Positions 26,543 through 34,766 of a DNA stretch of 64,000 nucleotides are shown piece after piece. The first letter of the stretch is position 1. Every line of letters begins with the position of its first letter. The stretch comes from JAHBNG01 sp039028975 (GTDB taxonomy: Bacteria; Chloroflexota; Anaerolineae; Caldilineales; Caldilineaceae): contig JBCCHB010000002.1 of NCBI GenBank assembly GCA_039028975.1, forward strand, positions 124,001-188,000. Reading direction: 5' to 3'. The notes beneath the pieces were generated by a model. That model was not told where the DNA came from and made no database searches. It was given only the letters and a program-made list of their open reading frames with translations. The position numbers were made by a program, and so were the translations under genes.

Positions 26543-28050
26543 TAGTACTATAACGAGACTCTGAAAAAAGGGTTCAAAGCTGGAAAATCCTGAAGAGAGG
26601 AGGAAACAGCATGAACCAAGAGTTAACAACGGTGCCAGTGATAAATCTGACAGTGGCCGATGTCGAAAAGGAACTGTTGTCAGAAGTGAGTAGCTATCAT
26701 GCGCTCTACAGTCCGCTGTTCAAACGATGGGAACAGCGTGAACAAAGTGAGTTGTACATGAACGGACTGTTATCAGATATACCAAACAAGTCGGTAGAAT
26801 CGATGGTTCTTCATAGGGAAGGCGACAATCCAAATGCCATCCGATCGGGTCAGCAGCTCCTGAGTCAGGGAGCCTGGACGGATGGGCTCATTTTAGAGCG
26901 CCATTGGCAGGAAGTTGACCAACTTTCAGGTAATGTAAATGGCGTCCTGATAGTCGACGGTAGTGATTTCCCCAAGCAAGGGATGGACTCGATTGGTGTA
27001 AAACGCCAGTATTGTGGCGATTTAGGCAAGAAGACCAACTGTCAGGCAGGAGTCTATCTCGGCTATGGCAGTTCCCGTGGATACACCCTGCTTGACCGTC
27101 GTCTCTACCTTCCTGAAGAATGGTTTGAAGACCAGGCATATGCAGTCCTGCGCAAACAGTGTGGTTTCCCTGCAGATATCGTCTTCCAGACCAAGCCACA
27201 ATTGGCAGGCCAAATGGTCAAAGCCATTCATGGTGCGGTCACGTTACGCTTCCGTTGGTTAACCTGCGATGCCGCCTTTGGTCGGGATACCGCCTTTCTA
27301 GATTCTGTTGGTGAAGTCATCACGTACTTGGCTGAAGTTGACTTTGATACACGAGTCTGGTTGCAGCGACCTGCGATTGAAATCCCAACTGGGTCTGGTT
27401 TGGGACGATCACCGACACGTTACCGTCTGGTCAAGGGCGAACCGACTGCCCAAACAGTGGCAGAGGTCGGCAAGGTCTTAGCGACCTCAGCATGGCAGCG
27501 GCTGACCGTCAAAGAGGGCTCCAAGGGCCCTTTAGTCGCCGACTTCGTCTGCCCGCGAGTCGTCGCCCGCCGCAATGGGCTTCCCGGTCTTGATCTCTGG
27601 CTCGTTTGCCACCGCCATCCAGAGACCCATGTAATTGAGTATTATCTCTCCAATGCTCCTCTCCATACCTCTATCGAGACCTTTGCCTGGCTCAGCGGCA
27701 TGCGCTGGCCCATTAAAATTTGCTTTGAAGAAGGCAAACAAGAACTCGGCATGGGGACTATCAAGTCCTCTCTTGGACTGGCTGGCATTACCACATGACC
27801 CTTGTGATCCTGGCGCATTTCCTCCACATGCGCATTAAACGACGGCTGGCGGACAATCCTCCTGCTCTTATCTTGCCTCAGATCGTCCTTTTACTTCGTT
27901 CCGTTTTGCCTAAACCCGACTTCGATGTCGAGTTTGCCCTCGACATCGTCCGCTATCGCCAACGACGCAATCATCAGGCCCACCACTCACTTATCGCTAA
28001 CGACGACTCAAACAACCTCGAGCAACTTCCGAAGTCTCGTTGTAGTATTA
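26543..28050 (+). mobile_element. IS701-family insertion sequence, probably inactive
   Basis: The element is bounded by imperfect terminal inverted repeats: 26543-26563 (TAGTACTATAACGAGACTCTG) and the reverse complement of 28030-28050 match at 17 of 21 positions. Between them lies one transposase gene with an intact DDE-type triad but a -1 frameshift. The exact outer ends and any 4-base target duplication are not certain by eye. The element sits right before the pentapeptide-repeat gene. Confidence 0.75.
26611..27798 (+). CDS. IS701-family transposase, N-terminal and catalytic part (frameshifted)
   Basis: A 395-residue frame containing the IS4/IS701-type RNase-H fold: first acidic residue in LIVDGSDFPKQG (Asp116), second in LTCDAAFGRD (Asp220), and Glu373/374 in CFEEGKQELG. 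The family continues after KQELGM with a stretch like GDYxxRSWxGWHHHMTLVILAHFF. Here the frame instead runs into TIKSSLGLAGITT and stops. The missing part is present in the -1 frame immediately downstream, so a one-base loss in the GGGG run at 27753-27756 (or programmed slippage there) explains the break. AGAGAGGAGG precedes ATG 26611. Closest role: cut-and-paste transposition of the surrounding element. Confidence 0.85.
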   Translation: MNQELTTVPVINLTVADVEKELLSEVSSYHALYSPLFKRWEQREQSELYMNGLLSDIPNKSVESMVLHREGDNPNAIRSGQQLLSQGAWTDGLILERHWQEVDQLSGNVNGVLIVDGSDFPKQGMDSIGVKRQYCGDLGKKTNCQAGVYLGYGSSRGYTLLDRRLYLPEEWFEDQAYAVLRKQCGFPADIVFQTKPQLAGQMVKAIHGAVTLRFRWLTCDAAFGRDTAFLDSVGEVITYLAEVDFDTRVWLQRPAIEIPTGSGLGRSPTRYRLVKGEPTAQTVAEVGKVLATSAWQRLTVKEGSKGPLVADFVCPRVVARRNGLPGLDLWLVCHRHPETHVIEYYLSNAPLHTSIETFAWLSGMRWPIKICFEEGKQELGMGTIKSSLGLAGITT

Positions 28051-28061
28051 GGGACAAATAA
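27757..28061 (+). pseudogene. IS701-family transposase, C-terminal part in the -1 frame
   Basis: Reading one base back from the GGGG run gives GDYQVLSWTGWHYHMTLVIL followed by AHFLHMRIKRRL, the conserved end of IS701 transposases. An ATG at 27795 lies inside this frame, but there is no ribosome site. It continues for about 88 residues and reads through the right terminal repeat. Confidence 0.8.
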
Positions 28062-28109
28062 CTTAATCTTAACGAACTGCTTACCGATCAACTCAAGACT
28101 CAAATCTCT

Positions 28110-28961
28110 ATGAGTGACGAACACAAACAAGAACTTGAGCAGTTAAAAAAAGAACTTGAGCTAGTAAGCACTGAACGAGATCAGTACAAGGAAGCACTTG
28201 ACGAGTGCCTTACACAAAATACATGGTTCGGACGGGTTGGACTTCGGGTACTTAAAAAGAATCCATACCGAGCAATCGTAGAAGCTCAAGTAAAAGCGGC
28301 TTCGTTGTTAGGACGACTTAGCATCTTAATAGCTGCTAGTCCTGGTGTAGTAAACAGCATTCAAGAGTGGCGTGAGGCCTGGGACGAAAAGCGAGTATCA
28401 ACTGAAGAAACTGCTAACGTAGTTGCAGCCATCATCAAGCGGGCAACAGGTCAGAACCTCCTTCTTGGATTAATTCTTTCCTTTCCAGCATTGGTTGCAG
28501 CATTGGGGACCATGGTTACAGCATTGGGGACCATATATTTATTGTGGCACCAGACTACTATATTTGAGCAGCAAACTACTATATTTGAGCAGCAGACGAC
28601 TCTATTTCAACAGCAGACTACGGCTATTGATAATCAGACTACCTTGATCAGAGATCAAAATAAATTGATAATTGAGCAAAATCAATTAGTTCAAGAACAA
28701 ATTCAGCAGCAACAACAAATATCAAATATCACTCGCCGCACTGAGCTTATTGCAATACTGTATGATAGAAGGGATTGCAGGCCTGTTAAAATTGAAGAAT
28801 GCTTACATAAGGCCAGTGTACGAGCTAGAGCCGAGGCGGCAAAAGGTTTTGTTGATATAGCTCGAATTTTAGAGGCCAGACCCGATCTTCGCAAGGTAGT
28901 TCTAAATGGGGCAGATTTAACAGATGCTTCGCTAGAAGAAACCCTCGGCTATCTTAAGTAG
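28110..28961 (+). CDS. Membrane-anchored coiled-coil protein, N-terminal part of a broken pentapeptide-repeat gene
   Basis: A 283-residue frame. Residues 1-35 form a charged coiled coil (QELEQLKKELELVSTERDQY), residues 110-150 hold a hydrophobic helix pair (LLLGLILSFPALVAALG, MVTALGTIYLLW), and residues 148-210 are heptad repeats of the QTTIFEQ type. The end, VVLNGADLTDASLEE, is the beginning of a pentapeptide-repeat (A(D/N)LxX) beta-helix. The frame then leaves the pattern and stops, while the next frame carries the remaining repeats. The gene probably once encoded a roughly 500-residue membrane protein. Its ATG is only 60 bases past the right end of the IS701 element and has no obvious ribosome site. 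Confidence 0.7.
   Translation: MSDEHKQELEQLKKELELVSTERDQYKEALDECLTQNTWFGRVGLRVLKKNPYRAIVEAQVKAASLLGRLSILIAASPGVVNSIQEWREAWDEKRVSTEETANVVAAIIKRATGQNLLLGLILSFPALVAALGTMVTALGTIYLLWHQTTIFEQQTTIFEQQTTLFQQQTTAIDNQTTLIRDQNKLIIEQNQLVQEQIQQQQQISNITRRTELIAILYDRRDCRPVKIEECLHKASVRARAEAAKGFVDIARILEARPDLRKVVLNGADLTDASLEETLGYLK
28551..28655 (+). repeat. Five 21-bp tandem repeats (heptad-coding)
   Basis: Five consecutive 21-base units start with CAGACTAC or a close variant and encode QTTIFEQ, QTTIFEQ, QTTLFQQ, QTTAIDN and QTTLIRD. The first two are nearly identical. Another 21-base duplication (GCATTGGGGACCAT) occurs just before, at 28500-28541. Confidence 0.85.
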
Positions 28962-29625
28962 GGCTATCTTGCAGAATGCCGATTTGGGGAGAGCCGACTT
29001 GCGCGAAGCCGACCTGAGTGGAGCCGACCTGAGCGGAGCCGACCTAAGTAACGCAGACCTGAGGAAAGTCGATCTGAGGGATGCCAATCTGTGGAATGCC
29101 AGTCTGAGCAATGCAGATCTGCGTGAAGCTGATCTGAGCAACACTTTTCTGAGGGATGCCAATCTGTGGAATGCCAGTCTGAGCAATACAGATCTGCGTG
29201 AAGCTGATCTGCGTGAAGCTGATCTGAGCAATGCTGATCTGAGTGATGCTGATCTGAGCAATGCTCATTATACATACACTACAAAATGGCCTGAAGGCTT
29301 TGATTTTAGGCATTCTGGGGCTATTGGTCCGGAAGCTGACCTGCATGCTGTTGACCTGAGCGAAGCCAACCTGAACGGAGTTGATCTGAGGGATGCCAAT
29401 CTGCAGAATGCCAACCTGAGCAATACAAATCTGAACGAAGCCAAATTGGATGGGACTGACTTGCAGAACGCCAATCTCAAGAAGACCAACTTAGTGGGTG
29501 CCAATCTGAACGAAGCCAACTTGAGCAATGCCATATACGACTGCAGAACAAAATGGCCTGAAGATTTTGATTATAAATCAGCTGGAGCCATCGAAGTGCC
29601 ATGCGAAGATGGTATAGAAGAATAG
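28936..29625 (+). pseudogene. Pentapeptide-repeat domain, C-terminal part of the same broken gene
   Basis: The frame is open from 28936 and encodes AILSRAILQNADLGRADLRE and further five-residue repeats A(D/N)LxX to residue 218 of the longest ATG/TTG frame (28969). Two copies of a KWPEGFDF/KWPEDFDY motif interrupt it. Such repeats form a right-handed square beta helix. Upstream frame and this frame join if one base is inserted or lost between 28936 and 28958, so it is the continuation of the preceding coiled-coil protein rather than an independent gene. Confidence 0.75.
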
Positions 29626-29673
29626 ATATCCTTTCGGAGAAAATAGACCATATTCATCTTTATCGTTGGCCGT

Positions 29674-29722
29674 AACCTGACTTCGGAGTTTTCTCTGAGT
29701 TAGGAAACCCCGATTTCAGGTT
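29674..29722. repeat. Imperfect inverted repeat after the pentapeptide gene
   Basis: AACCTGACTTCGGAGTTTT (29674-29692) and the reverse complement of 29704-29722 match at about 16 of 19 positions. No T run follows. It may be a decayed terminator or palindromic element. Confidence 0.5.
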
Positions 29723-29861
29723 AGAAAAGCACTTAACCTCGTAAATCAAGGCGAAAACCTAGCTGTCTGCCTTCGTTGATTTTATCGGAGGCGGACAATG
29801 ACACAAAATGACTGACCTAAGTATGTTATCAAGCGTAGGATGCTCGCTATTTCACATAAAA

Positions 29862-31136
29862 TCACCGTCGATCGTCGATAATGCAGAGCAACTGTCCAAT
29901 ACGAATATTGTTTGGATCGACTATATTATTTACTTGAGCTAATCTCTCAGTATTCGTACGATACTGAAACGCAATATCCGCAAGCCTATCCCCTCGGCGT
30001 ACTTGATAATAGTCCCGGCAGCGAGTATTAGGGATGAAAAGTAGCTGCCCAGCATGAATATGATCTAAGTCGGAAAGATTATTAACTCTACCCAAATCCC
30101 TAATATGGACACCATAGAGTCTTGCAATGCTAGATGTCGTATCACCCCATTTAACTATATAACAGGCTAGTTCATTTTCAGGGGCTTCTTCTATTGTTGA
30201 AGCAGTCAACGGAACTTCAATTTCAGGGGCTTCTCCTATTGTTGAAGCAGTCAACGGAACTTCAAAGCGATCCATATCTTGAATATTGTCCGGAAGCGTA
30301 AAATCTTCTAGAGCCCGGAGGCCATTGATCGTAAAGAGGATCTTGTCGCCAGGTTGTAATACATTGTCTCCATCGACATTACACGCTAGTAAATCATAGA
30401 TCCCTACTTGGCTTACAAGGAATTCCCCGCATACTGCATCGTCTGATGTATATGCCCGTATTACTGTACCAAGAGGAACTGGTTGCGTATCAAGGGTAGC
30501 AGAACCATAGAAATAAATCGTCCCTGACTCTGGTTGCTTCGCTAAAGGCTGGAATGTAATAGGACTCAGCGAGGAAGAACACAGTCGTTGACCTTCCTCA
30601 CCGAAAGCACCCGTTATCCCTATATCATCACCCACAAAGCGTATTTGTGTACCTTCTGATGGTAAATCCTGTATAACTCGAAAATGGATTGTCGCGACCG
30701 TGTTAGTTTCATTAATCACCAACTCGCTTGCACCCATATCGGCTTGCGCAAATTCAATATAGCCCTCAGTGTTTGACACCTGATTCCGGATAGGCATACT
30801 GAACAGGTTGCCTGGTTCGATTTCTGCTACTAAATTACCAGCTGCGTCAACACTCTGAATAAAGGATGGCTCAAACTCAAGTCGAAAGCCTATTGCGGTA
30901 AAGGGAATATTTGTAGCATTTAAAGAAAGCCTAGTTGTGATAATGCTTCCAACGGGGACATTGCTAACTGATGGAATATCAAATGTCCAATTGACGCACT
31001 CTTGTTGCTGTGCAGATGCGGACCAAATTGGAACGAAAATCGCATAAAGGAGTACAAAACTGACCGCTACGCGTTTCCTATTTCGAATGAATCTAGAGAA
31101 AAGATTGTAGCAAGACAAGATATTTAAGGCGCACAT
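29862..31136 (-). CDS. Exported cohesin-like protein with two LysM domains
   Basis: A 424-residue protein. An N-terminal signal (VAVSFVLLYAIFVPIWSASAQ) ends near residue 43. Residues about 50-195 resemble the cohesin/carbohydrate-binding beta-sandwich (VPVGSIITTRLSLNATNIPFTAIGFRLEFEP with a later VATIHFRV strand). Residues 205-290 look like a carboxypeptidase-regulatory-like beta domain. Two LysM peptidoglycan-binding domains follow (YIVKWGDTTSSIARLYGV... and YYQVRRGDRLADIAFQYRTN...). The protein is thus fit to sit in the cell wall and offer a cohesin-like surface. ATG 31136 is preceded by GAGGAG. The neighbouring metalloprotease upstream has a dockerin-like tail, a possible binding partner. 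Confidence 0.8.
   Translation of the reverse strand: MCALNILSCYNLFSRFIRNRKRVAVSFVLLYAIFVPIWSASAQQQECVNWTFDIPSVSNVPVGSIITTRLSLNATNIPFTAIGFRLEFEPSFIQSVDAAGNLVAEIEPGNLFSMPIRNQVSNTEGYIEFAQADMGASELVINETNTVATIHFRVIQDLPSEGTQIRFVGDDIGITGAFGEEGQRLCSSSLSPITFQPLAKQPESGTIYFYGSATLDTQPVPLGTVIRAYTSDDAVCGEFLVSQVGIYDLLACNVDGDNVLQPGDKILFTINGLRALEDFTLPDNIQDMDRFEVPLTASTIGEAPEIEVPLTASTIEEAPENELACYIVKWGDTTSSIARLYGVHIRDLGRVNNLSDLDHIHAGQLLFIPNTRCRDYYQVRRGDRLADIAFQYRTNTERLAQVNNIVDPNNIRIGQLLCIIDDRR
30177..30266 (-). repeat. Two 45-bp direct repeats in the cohesin/LysM gene
   Basis: Two adjacent 45-base units differ at only one or two bases and encode the duplicated peptide EVPLTASTIGEAPEI/EVPLTASTIEEAPEN just before the first LysM. 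It is a recent in-frame linker duplication. Confidence 0.85.
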
Positions 31137-31252
31137 ATTTTCTCCTCATTATTTGTATGTTCTTCAGATTCACTTCCTTCATGTCTTCTAAGGGAGCTTT
31201 CGCTGCACTGAGAACTATTATTGGTTTATATTCTTGAGGACACTAGACACAA

Positions 31253-33517
31253 TTATGGGGAACACGGTCCCCAAGCAGCTGTCCAAAACTTCACATCGTC
31301 TTGGTCGACTAAACCATTGCCGTCAAAGTCTTCCCGACATCCTTTACACGCCCCCAACTTTGAATCAAGGAGGGGCAAATCACTTGTTACTACCCATTGA
31401 TTCTCACTCAAATCCGCTCGGCATAGCCATATAGGTGGAATTCGAGCATCCTCACTTGCGGTAAGTTCATTCACTTTCGTTGTGAGCGGCAGTGGGATAA
31501 TCGCCCCCTCCTTGCCGATCAAACCATCAGAGAAACGTATATTCTGCCAATCATTCCCACTATGTAGCACTTCATCATTTATAGCGTTAAAACCGTCGTC
31601 GTTTCCATTGATATTTGCGCGAATATCGTTCTCTGTGTCGTCTCCGTTGCAGTTCCAATCTACATGTTGAGCGTTCGTGGTACGTGTTATTTCTAAAGTT
31701 GGACAATGATATCGAGTACCTAAAGTACCTGAAATTGAGTCGGCTTCATATATCCCTATTGACTCATCGAGTTGATTTTCATCAAGGGAGAGGAGATTAT
31801 GACGAGAGTAATCAAAGCTCTCCTTTCCATCGATGATAAGACCACGTGTTTGAAATGAGTAGTTCATCACGCTCAAGTAATTGGGTTTGTAATTGATGTC
31901 ATCAGTTCCGCCATGACGTAGTCCAAGATTATGACCGAGTTCATGCATAAAGGTACCTGCTTGGACATTGATAAAATCGGGTCGCCCGATCCATCTCGTC
32001 GCCCCTAGGCTTACGATGAAATCGCTGGCTCCTCGATAAAACTCAGCAGCATTGCCCTCATCCTCGAGATTCCTCGAGATCCCGCTAGTTCCTTCCTTTA
32101 CGAGATCGCAGAGTTCATGTACCCACAAACTATAGTGAAACACAGCGGCTCGTTCCTCGCTTTGATACACCTTTTTAATTACATCAATATCATTCCATTC
32201 GAAAGTCGGATCTGTGCTCGATCCTATACATGTCGACACATACTTCTGCCATGGCAATGCATCACTGTCACTAAATTCACCCCAGACCTGCCCCCTTTCA
32301 TTGATTTGCTTCTTTCCCAAAGTTAGCGGTGCATCAGGGCCATAGTCTACATGCAGATGAATACCAGTTGTTCCGTCAGGATTTGTAATTGGTGCGCTTG
32401 CAAAAGCTTCAACGATCTTTGAAATTGCTGGATGGGTAGGCTTATACGTATGTTCACTATTAGTAAACGGACTCATATAATCGATCTCTACAAATATATC
32501 TTTATGCATAGGATCTGCCCCTAATCGGGGGAGGTCCAGATATGTAGTCACATTACGAATTGTTACAGTGAGTCCGTCTCTTTCCCATTCATCTAAAAAG
32601 CCATCTCGATCTGTATCTGCAGCAGCACCAGGTTCACAGTTAGAGTTTTTGCTAAAAAAGAAATTGTCTAGAAAAACGGCTGAGTCATTGATAGTATCGC
32701 CCAAATTCTGAATCGAGAAATAGAGATCAATTGTGTCGCTGAAAGGCCCTTTAGCACGTGCTCTTAATAATGGTGTAAGCCCGCCTTGTGAGGCGCTAGT
32801 CAGACTTAATGGCTCAATATTAAAAATAGTATTAACAGATATTGCTTTCTCTTGCAGATCTATGGCGAAGTTCCCATCCGCTATCACTTCTACAATTTCT
32901 TTAGTTCCGGATGTAATTGTACGCGTTGTGATCTCAGAGGTATTCAACTGGGCGGTAAATGTGTCATTGTATCGACTACCAACAAACTTAGGGTATTCTT
33001 CAGAGTAAAATGAAAAATCGATACTAACGCACTCTGCTTCTTCTGGTGGCTCCAATCGTAAATGAAGCCGAACAATATCTTTCCGGCAACTAATATCATT
33101 CGGAAGCCCATTGAAGAGGACCTCGTTAATATTACAAATGGTCGATAGCACACCAAATGTATTACCATTCCTTGGAAAACCGATAATCGGCATTGTATGG
33201 CTAACAATAAAAGTATCTGAAAGTACTCCCTTTAACTGAGCATCGCGCACATATATACAGGGTACATCTATTGCATCGATCACTTGGCGAGCCATTGTAT
33301 TAAGGTGATCACAATTTTCAAGAATAGACCCTCCTTGTTCTTGTAGCGGGATAGATGGCTGACCATGTACAAATGGCTTAGTTTGTTTATAATCATGAAT
33401 TGAAGATAAAGAGTCAGCCACAACCAGCTTGTTAACTGACATTAGTAAACCCATAGATAAGAAGGCCGTACATGATAAAGCAACCAGTACGAGGGGTAAC
33501 TTCCTGACAGTCTTCAT
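31253..33517 (-). CDS. Exported metalloprotease with choice-of-anchor-like N-terminal domain and dockerin-like C terminus
   Basis: A 754-residue exported protein. Signal peptide: residues 1-34 (LVALSCTAFLSMGLLMSV). Residues about 75-275 hold a segment like FSFYSEEYPKFVGSRYNDTF, typical of the choice-of-anchor L family. A TSP3-like calcium motif DTDRDGFLDEWERDG follows. The metzincin zinc site HELGHNLGLRH lies at 525-535 (two His plus catalytic Glu and third His). The C terminus DFDGNGLVDQDDVKFW resembles a dockerin type I calcium loop. Expected role: extracellular protein cleavage, docking by the tail. Start ATG 33517 has AAGGAG. It is divergent from the sigma factor at 33672, which may control it. 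Confidence 0.85.
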   Translation of the reverse strand: MKTVRKLPLVLVALSCTAFLSMGLLMSVNKLVVADSLSSIHDYKQTKPFVHGQPSIPLQEQGGSILENCDHLNTMARQVIDAIDVPCIYVRDAQLKGVLSDTFIVSHTMPIIGFPRNGNTFGVLSTICNINEVLFNGLPNDISCRKDIVRLHLRLEPPEEAECVSIDFSFYSEEYPKFVGSRYNDTFTAQLNTSEITTRTITSGTKEIVEVIADGNFAIDLQEKAISVNTIFNIEPLSLTSASQGGLTPLLRARAKGPFSDTIDLYFSIQNLGDTINDSAVFLDNFFFSKNSNCEPGAAADTDRDGFLDEWERDGLTVTIRNVTTYLDLPRLGADPMHKDIFVEIDYMSPFTNSEHTYKPTHPAISKIVEAFASAPITNPDGTTGIHLHVDYGPDAPLTLGKKQINERGQVWGEFSDSDALPWQKYVSTCIGSSTDPTFEWNDIDVIKKVYQSEERAAVFHYSLWVHELCDLVKEGTSGISRNLEDEGNAAEFYRGASDFIVSLGATRWIGRPDFINVQAGTFMHELGHNLGLRHGGTDDINYKPNYLSVMNYSFQTRGLIIDGKESFDYSRHNLLSLDENQLDESIGIYEADSISGTLGTRYHCPTLEITRTTNAQHVDWNCNGDDTENDIRANINGNDDGFNAINDEVLHSGNDWQNIRFSDGLIGKEGAIIPLPLTTKVNELTASEDARIPPIWLCRADLSENQWVVTSDLPLLDSKLGACKGCREDFDGNGLVDQDDVKFWTAAWGPCSP

Positions 33518-33671
33518 AAACTGCTCCTTACTCTTTCTTGGTTAAGGTGTATTGGATAGAAATTAGCAACTTTAACTATATAAGGAATGCTTAGTAGGCA
33601 TATCTTTCACGAACTGCAGATGAAATATTTGTTGATTTAGCTTCCATTACTTATTAAAGCGAGAAAATAAA

Positions 33672-34424
33672 ATGCTCTACGGAGATGATAGCAATATGCT
33701 CGAACAGAGATGCAGAATCGTTATCCAGAAACTTATGGAGCAGTATCTTTGGCAACTTCTTAATGAAGATTGTTTCTTCGATATTGTGTGGGAGCGTGTT
33801 GATACAGATGGCGTCATCGAAGACGAGAAAATACGTAAACTAGCAATCAACACGTACTGCCGTGATGGACTCTATCCTGCTTGTCTAGGTGAACAGGGAC
33901 AGCAGAAACGTGAGCGAGGTTTTGAAGAATTAGCCATTTATCTTTACCCTATCGCTCGTACTCATTGGCCTCACATCGCAGATGAGGTTGTGCAAGAAGC
34001 ACTAGTGCGAATTTATACAACTATGGCTAACTGTCGCCAACCAGGGGCCTTCCTAGCTTTTGCTATCCAGAAATTACGCGATGGAGCACGTCGACTATTA
34101 AAGAAACCAGGACAAAATATCGCTTTGGACGAGTTAATTTCTCAAAATATCGCTAGCCAACACTCATATGTATCACAGAAGCCGGATGAAAATGTTTTGA
34201 AGGATGAGAATAAGATTTCAATTGAAAAAAAACTTGAACAGGTAAAGAAAATGAATCCAAAAAGTAAACGCCAGCTTGAAGCGGTACGACTTCGATATAT
34301 TTGTGAATTGAAGATTGAAGAGATTGCAAAACGTTTAGAAGTAGAGTCCCCAAACGCTTCGGTATTGATCAACCGTGGACTGCAAAAATGTAGAGACAGT
34401 GGACTGTTTGATGACTTAGAATGA
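33672..34424 (+). CDS. ECF-type RNA polymerase sigma factor
   Basis: A 250-residue sigma-70-like protein. The middle part (residues about 75-150) has a region 2 pattern: ELAIYLYPIARTHWPHIADEVVQEALVRIYTT. The C-terminal part has region 4: RQLEAVRLRYICELKIEEIAKRLEVESPNASVLINRGLQKC, a helix-turn-helix that reads the -35 element. There is no region 1 or 3. It would direct polymerase to a small set of genes. Start ATG 33672; the alternative ATG 33696 has a better GGAG upstream. It is divergent from the metalloprotease gene. The gene 340 bases downstream (34767) encodes a ZAS-type anti-sigma-like membrane protein, the expected partner. Confidence 0.85.
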   Translation: MLYGDDSNMLEQRCRIVIQKLMEQYLWQLLNEDCFFDIVWERVDTDGVIEDEKIRKLAINTYCRDGLYPACLGEQGQQKRERGFEELAIYLYPIARTHWPHIADEVVQEALVRIYTTMANCRQPGAFLAFAIQKLRDGARRLLKKPGQNIALDELISQNIASQHSYVSQKPDENVLKDENKISIEKKLEQVKKMNPKSKRQLEAVRLRYICELKIEEIAKRLEVESPNASVLINRGLQKCRDSGLFDDLE

Positions 34425-34766
34425 GTACAAGTTATCGCTATTAGGAAGAGTCTGTGTCTAGATAAGTATATACCTTTAATGATTCACAGACAAAACGCAA
34501 GAGAATATGTTTACGATTTGCTGACTAGATTCTCATAAAAAGTAGTAAAGCCGTTAAAGTTCTCTGAGTTGATATTGGTGAGTTGAAGGTGATTTACTCA
34601 AGTAAAAGCGAGAATTCACTTCTAAAAACTTTCGTGAGATTACTTGAAGTATTCTGACCTGAAGACTTGAAGAGCTAAGAGTAAAATAGTACTTAAAAGA
34701 TATTCTTGGGACTCGTCGTGGCTCTCATTTTATTCCCAGCACCACTGGAATAGGAAGATTTAAATT
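34425..34766. other. Intergenic region between sigma factor and anti-sigma-like gene
   Basis: 342 bases, AT-rich, with no gene or obvious hairpin. The gap is unusually long for a sigma/anti-sigma pair, so the downstream gene may have its own promoter. Confidence 0.5.

Noticed and set aside
28932..29534. Several minus-strand frames of 88-109 residues across the pentapeptide-repeat region
   Set aside because: They are Ser/Leu/Arg/Ala-rich mirror readings of the A(D/N)LxX repeats on the plus strand, without ribosome sites.
29268..29534. Possible independent small Leu-rich protein
   Set aside because: Shadow of the pentapeptide repeats on the opposite strand.
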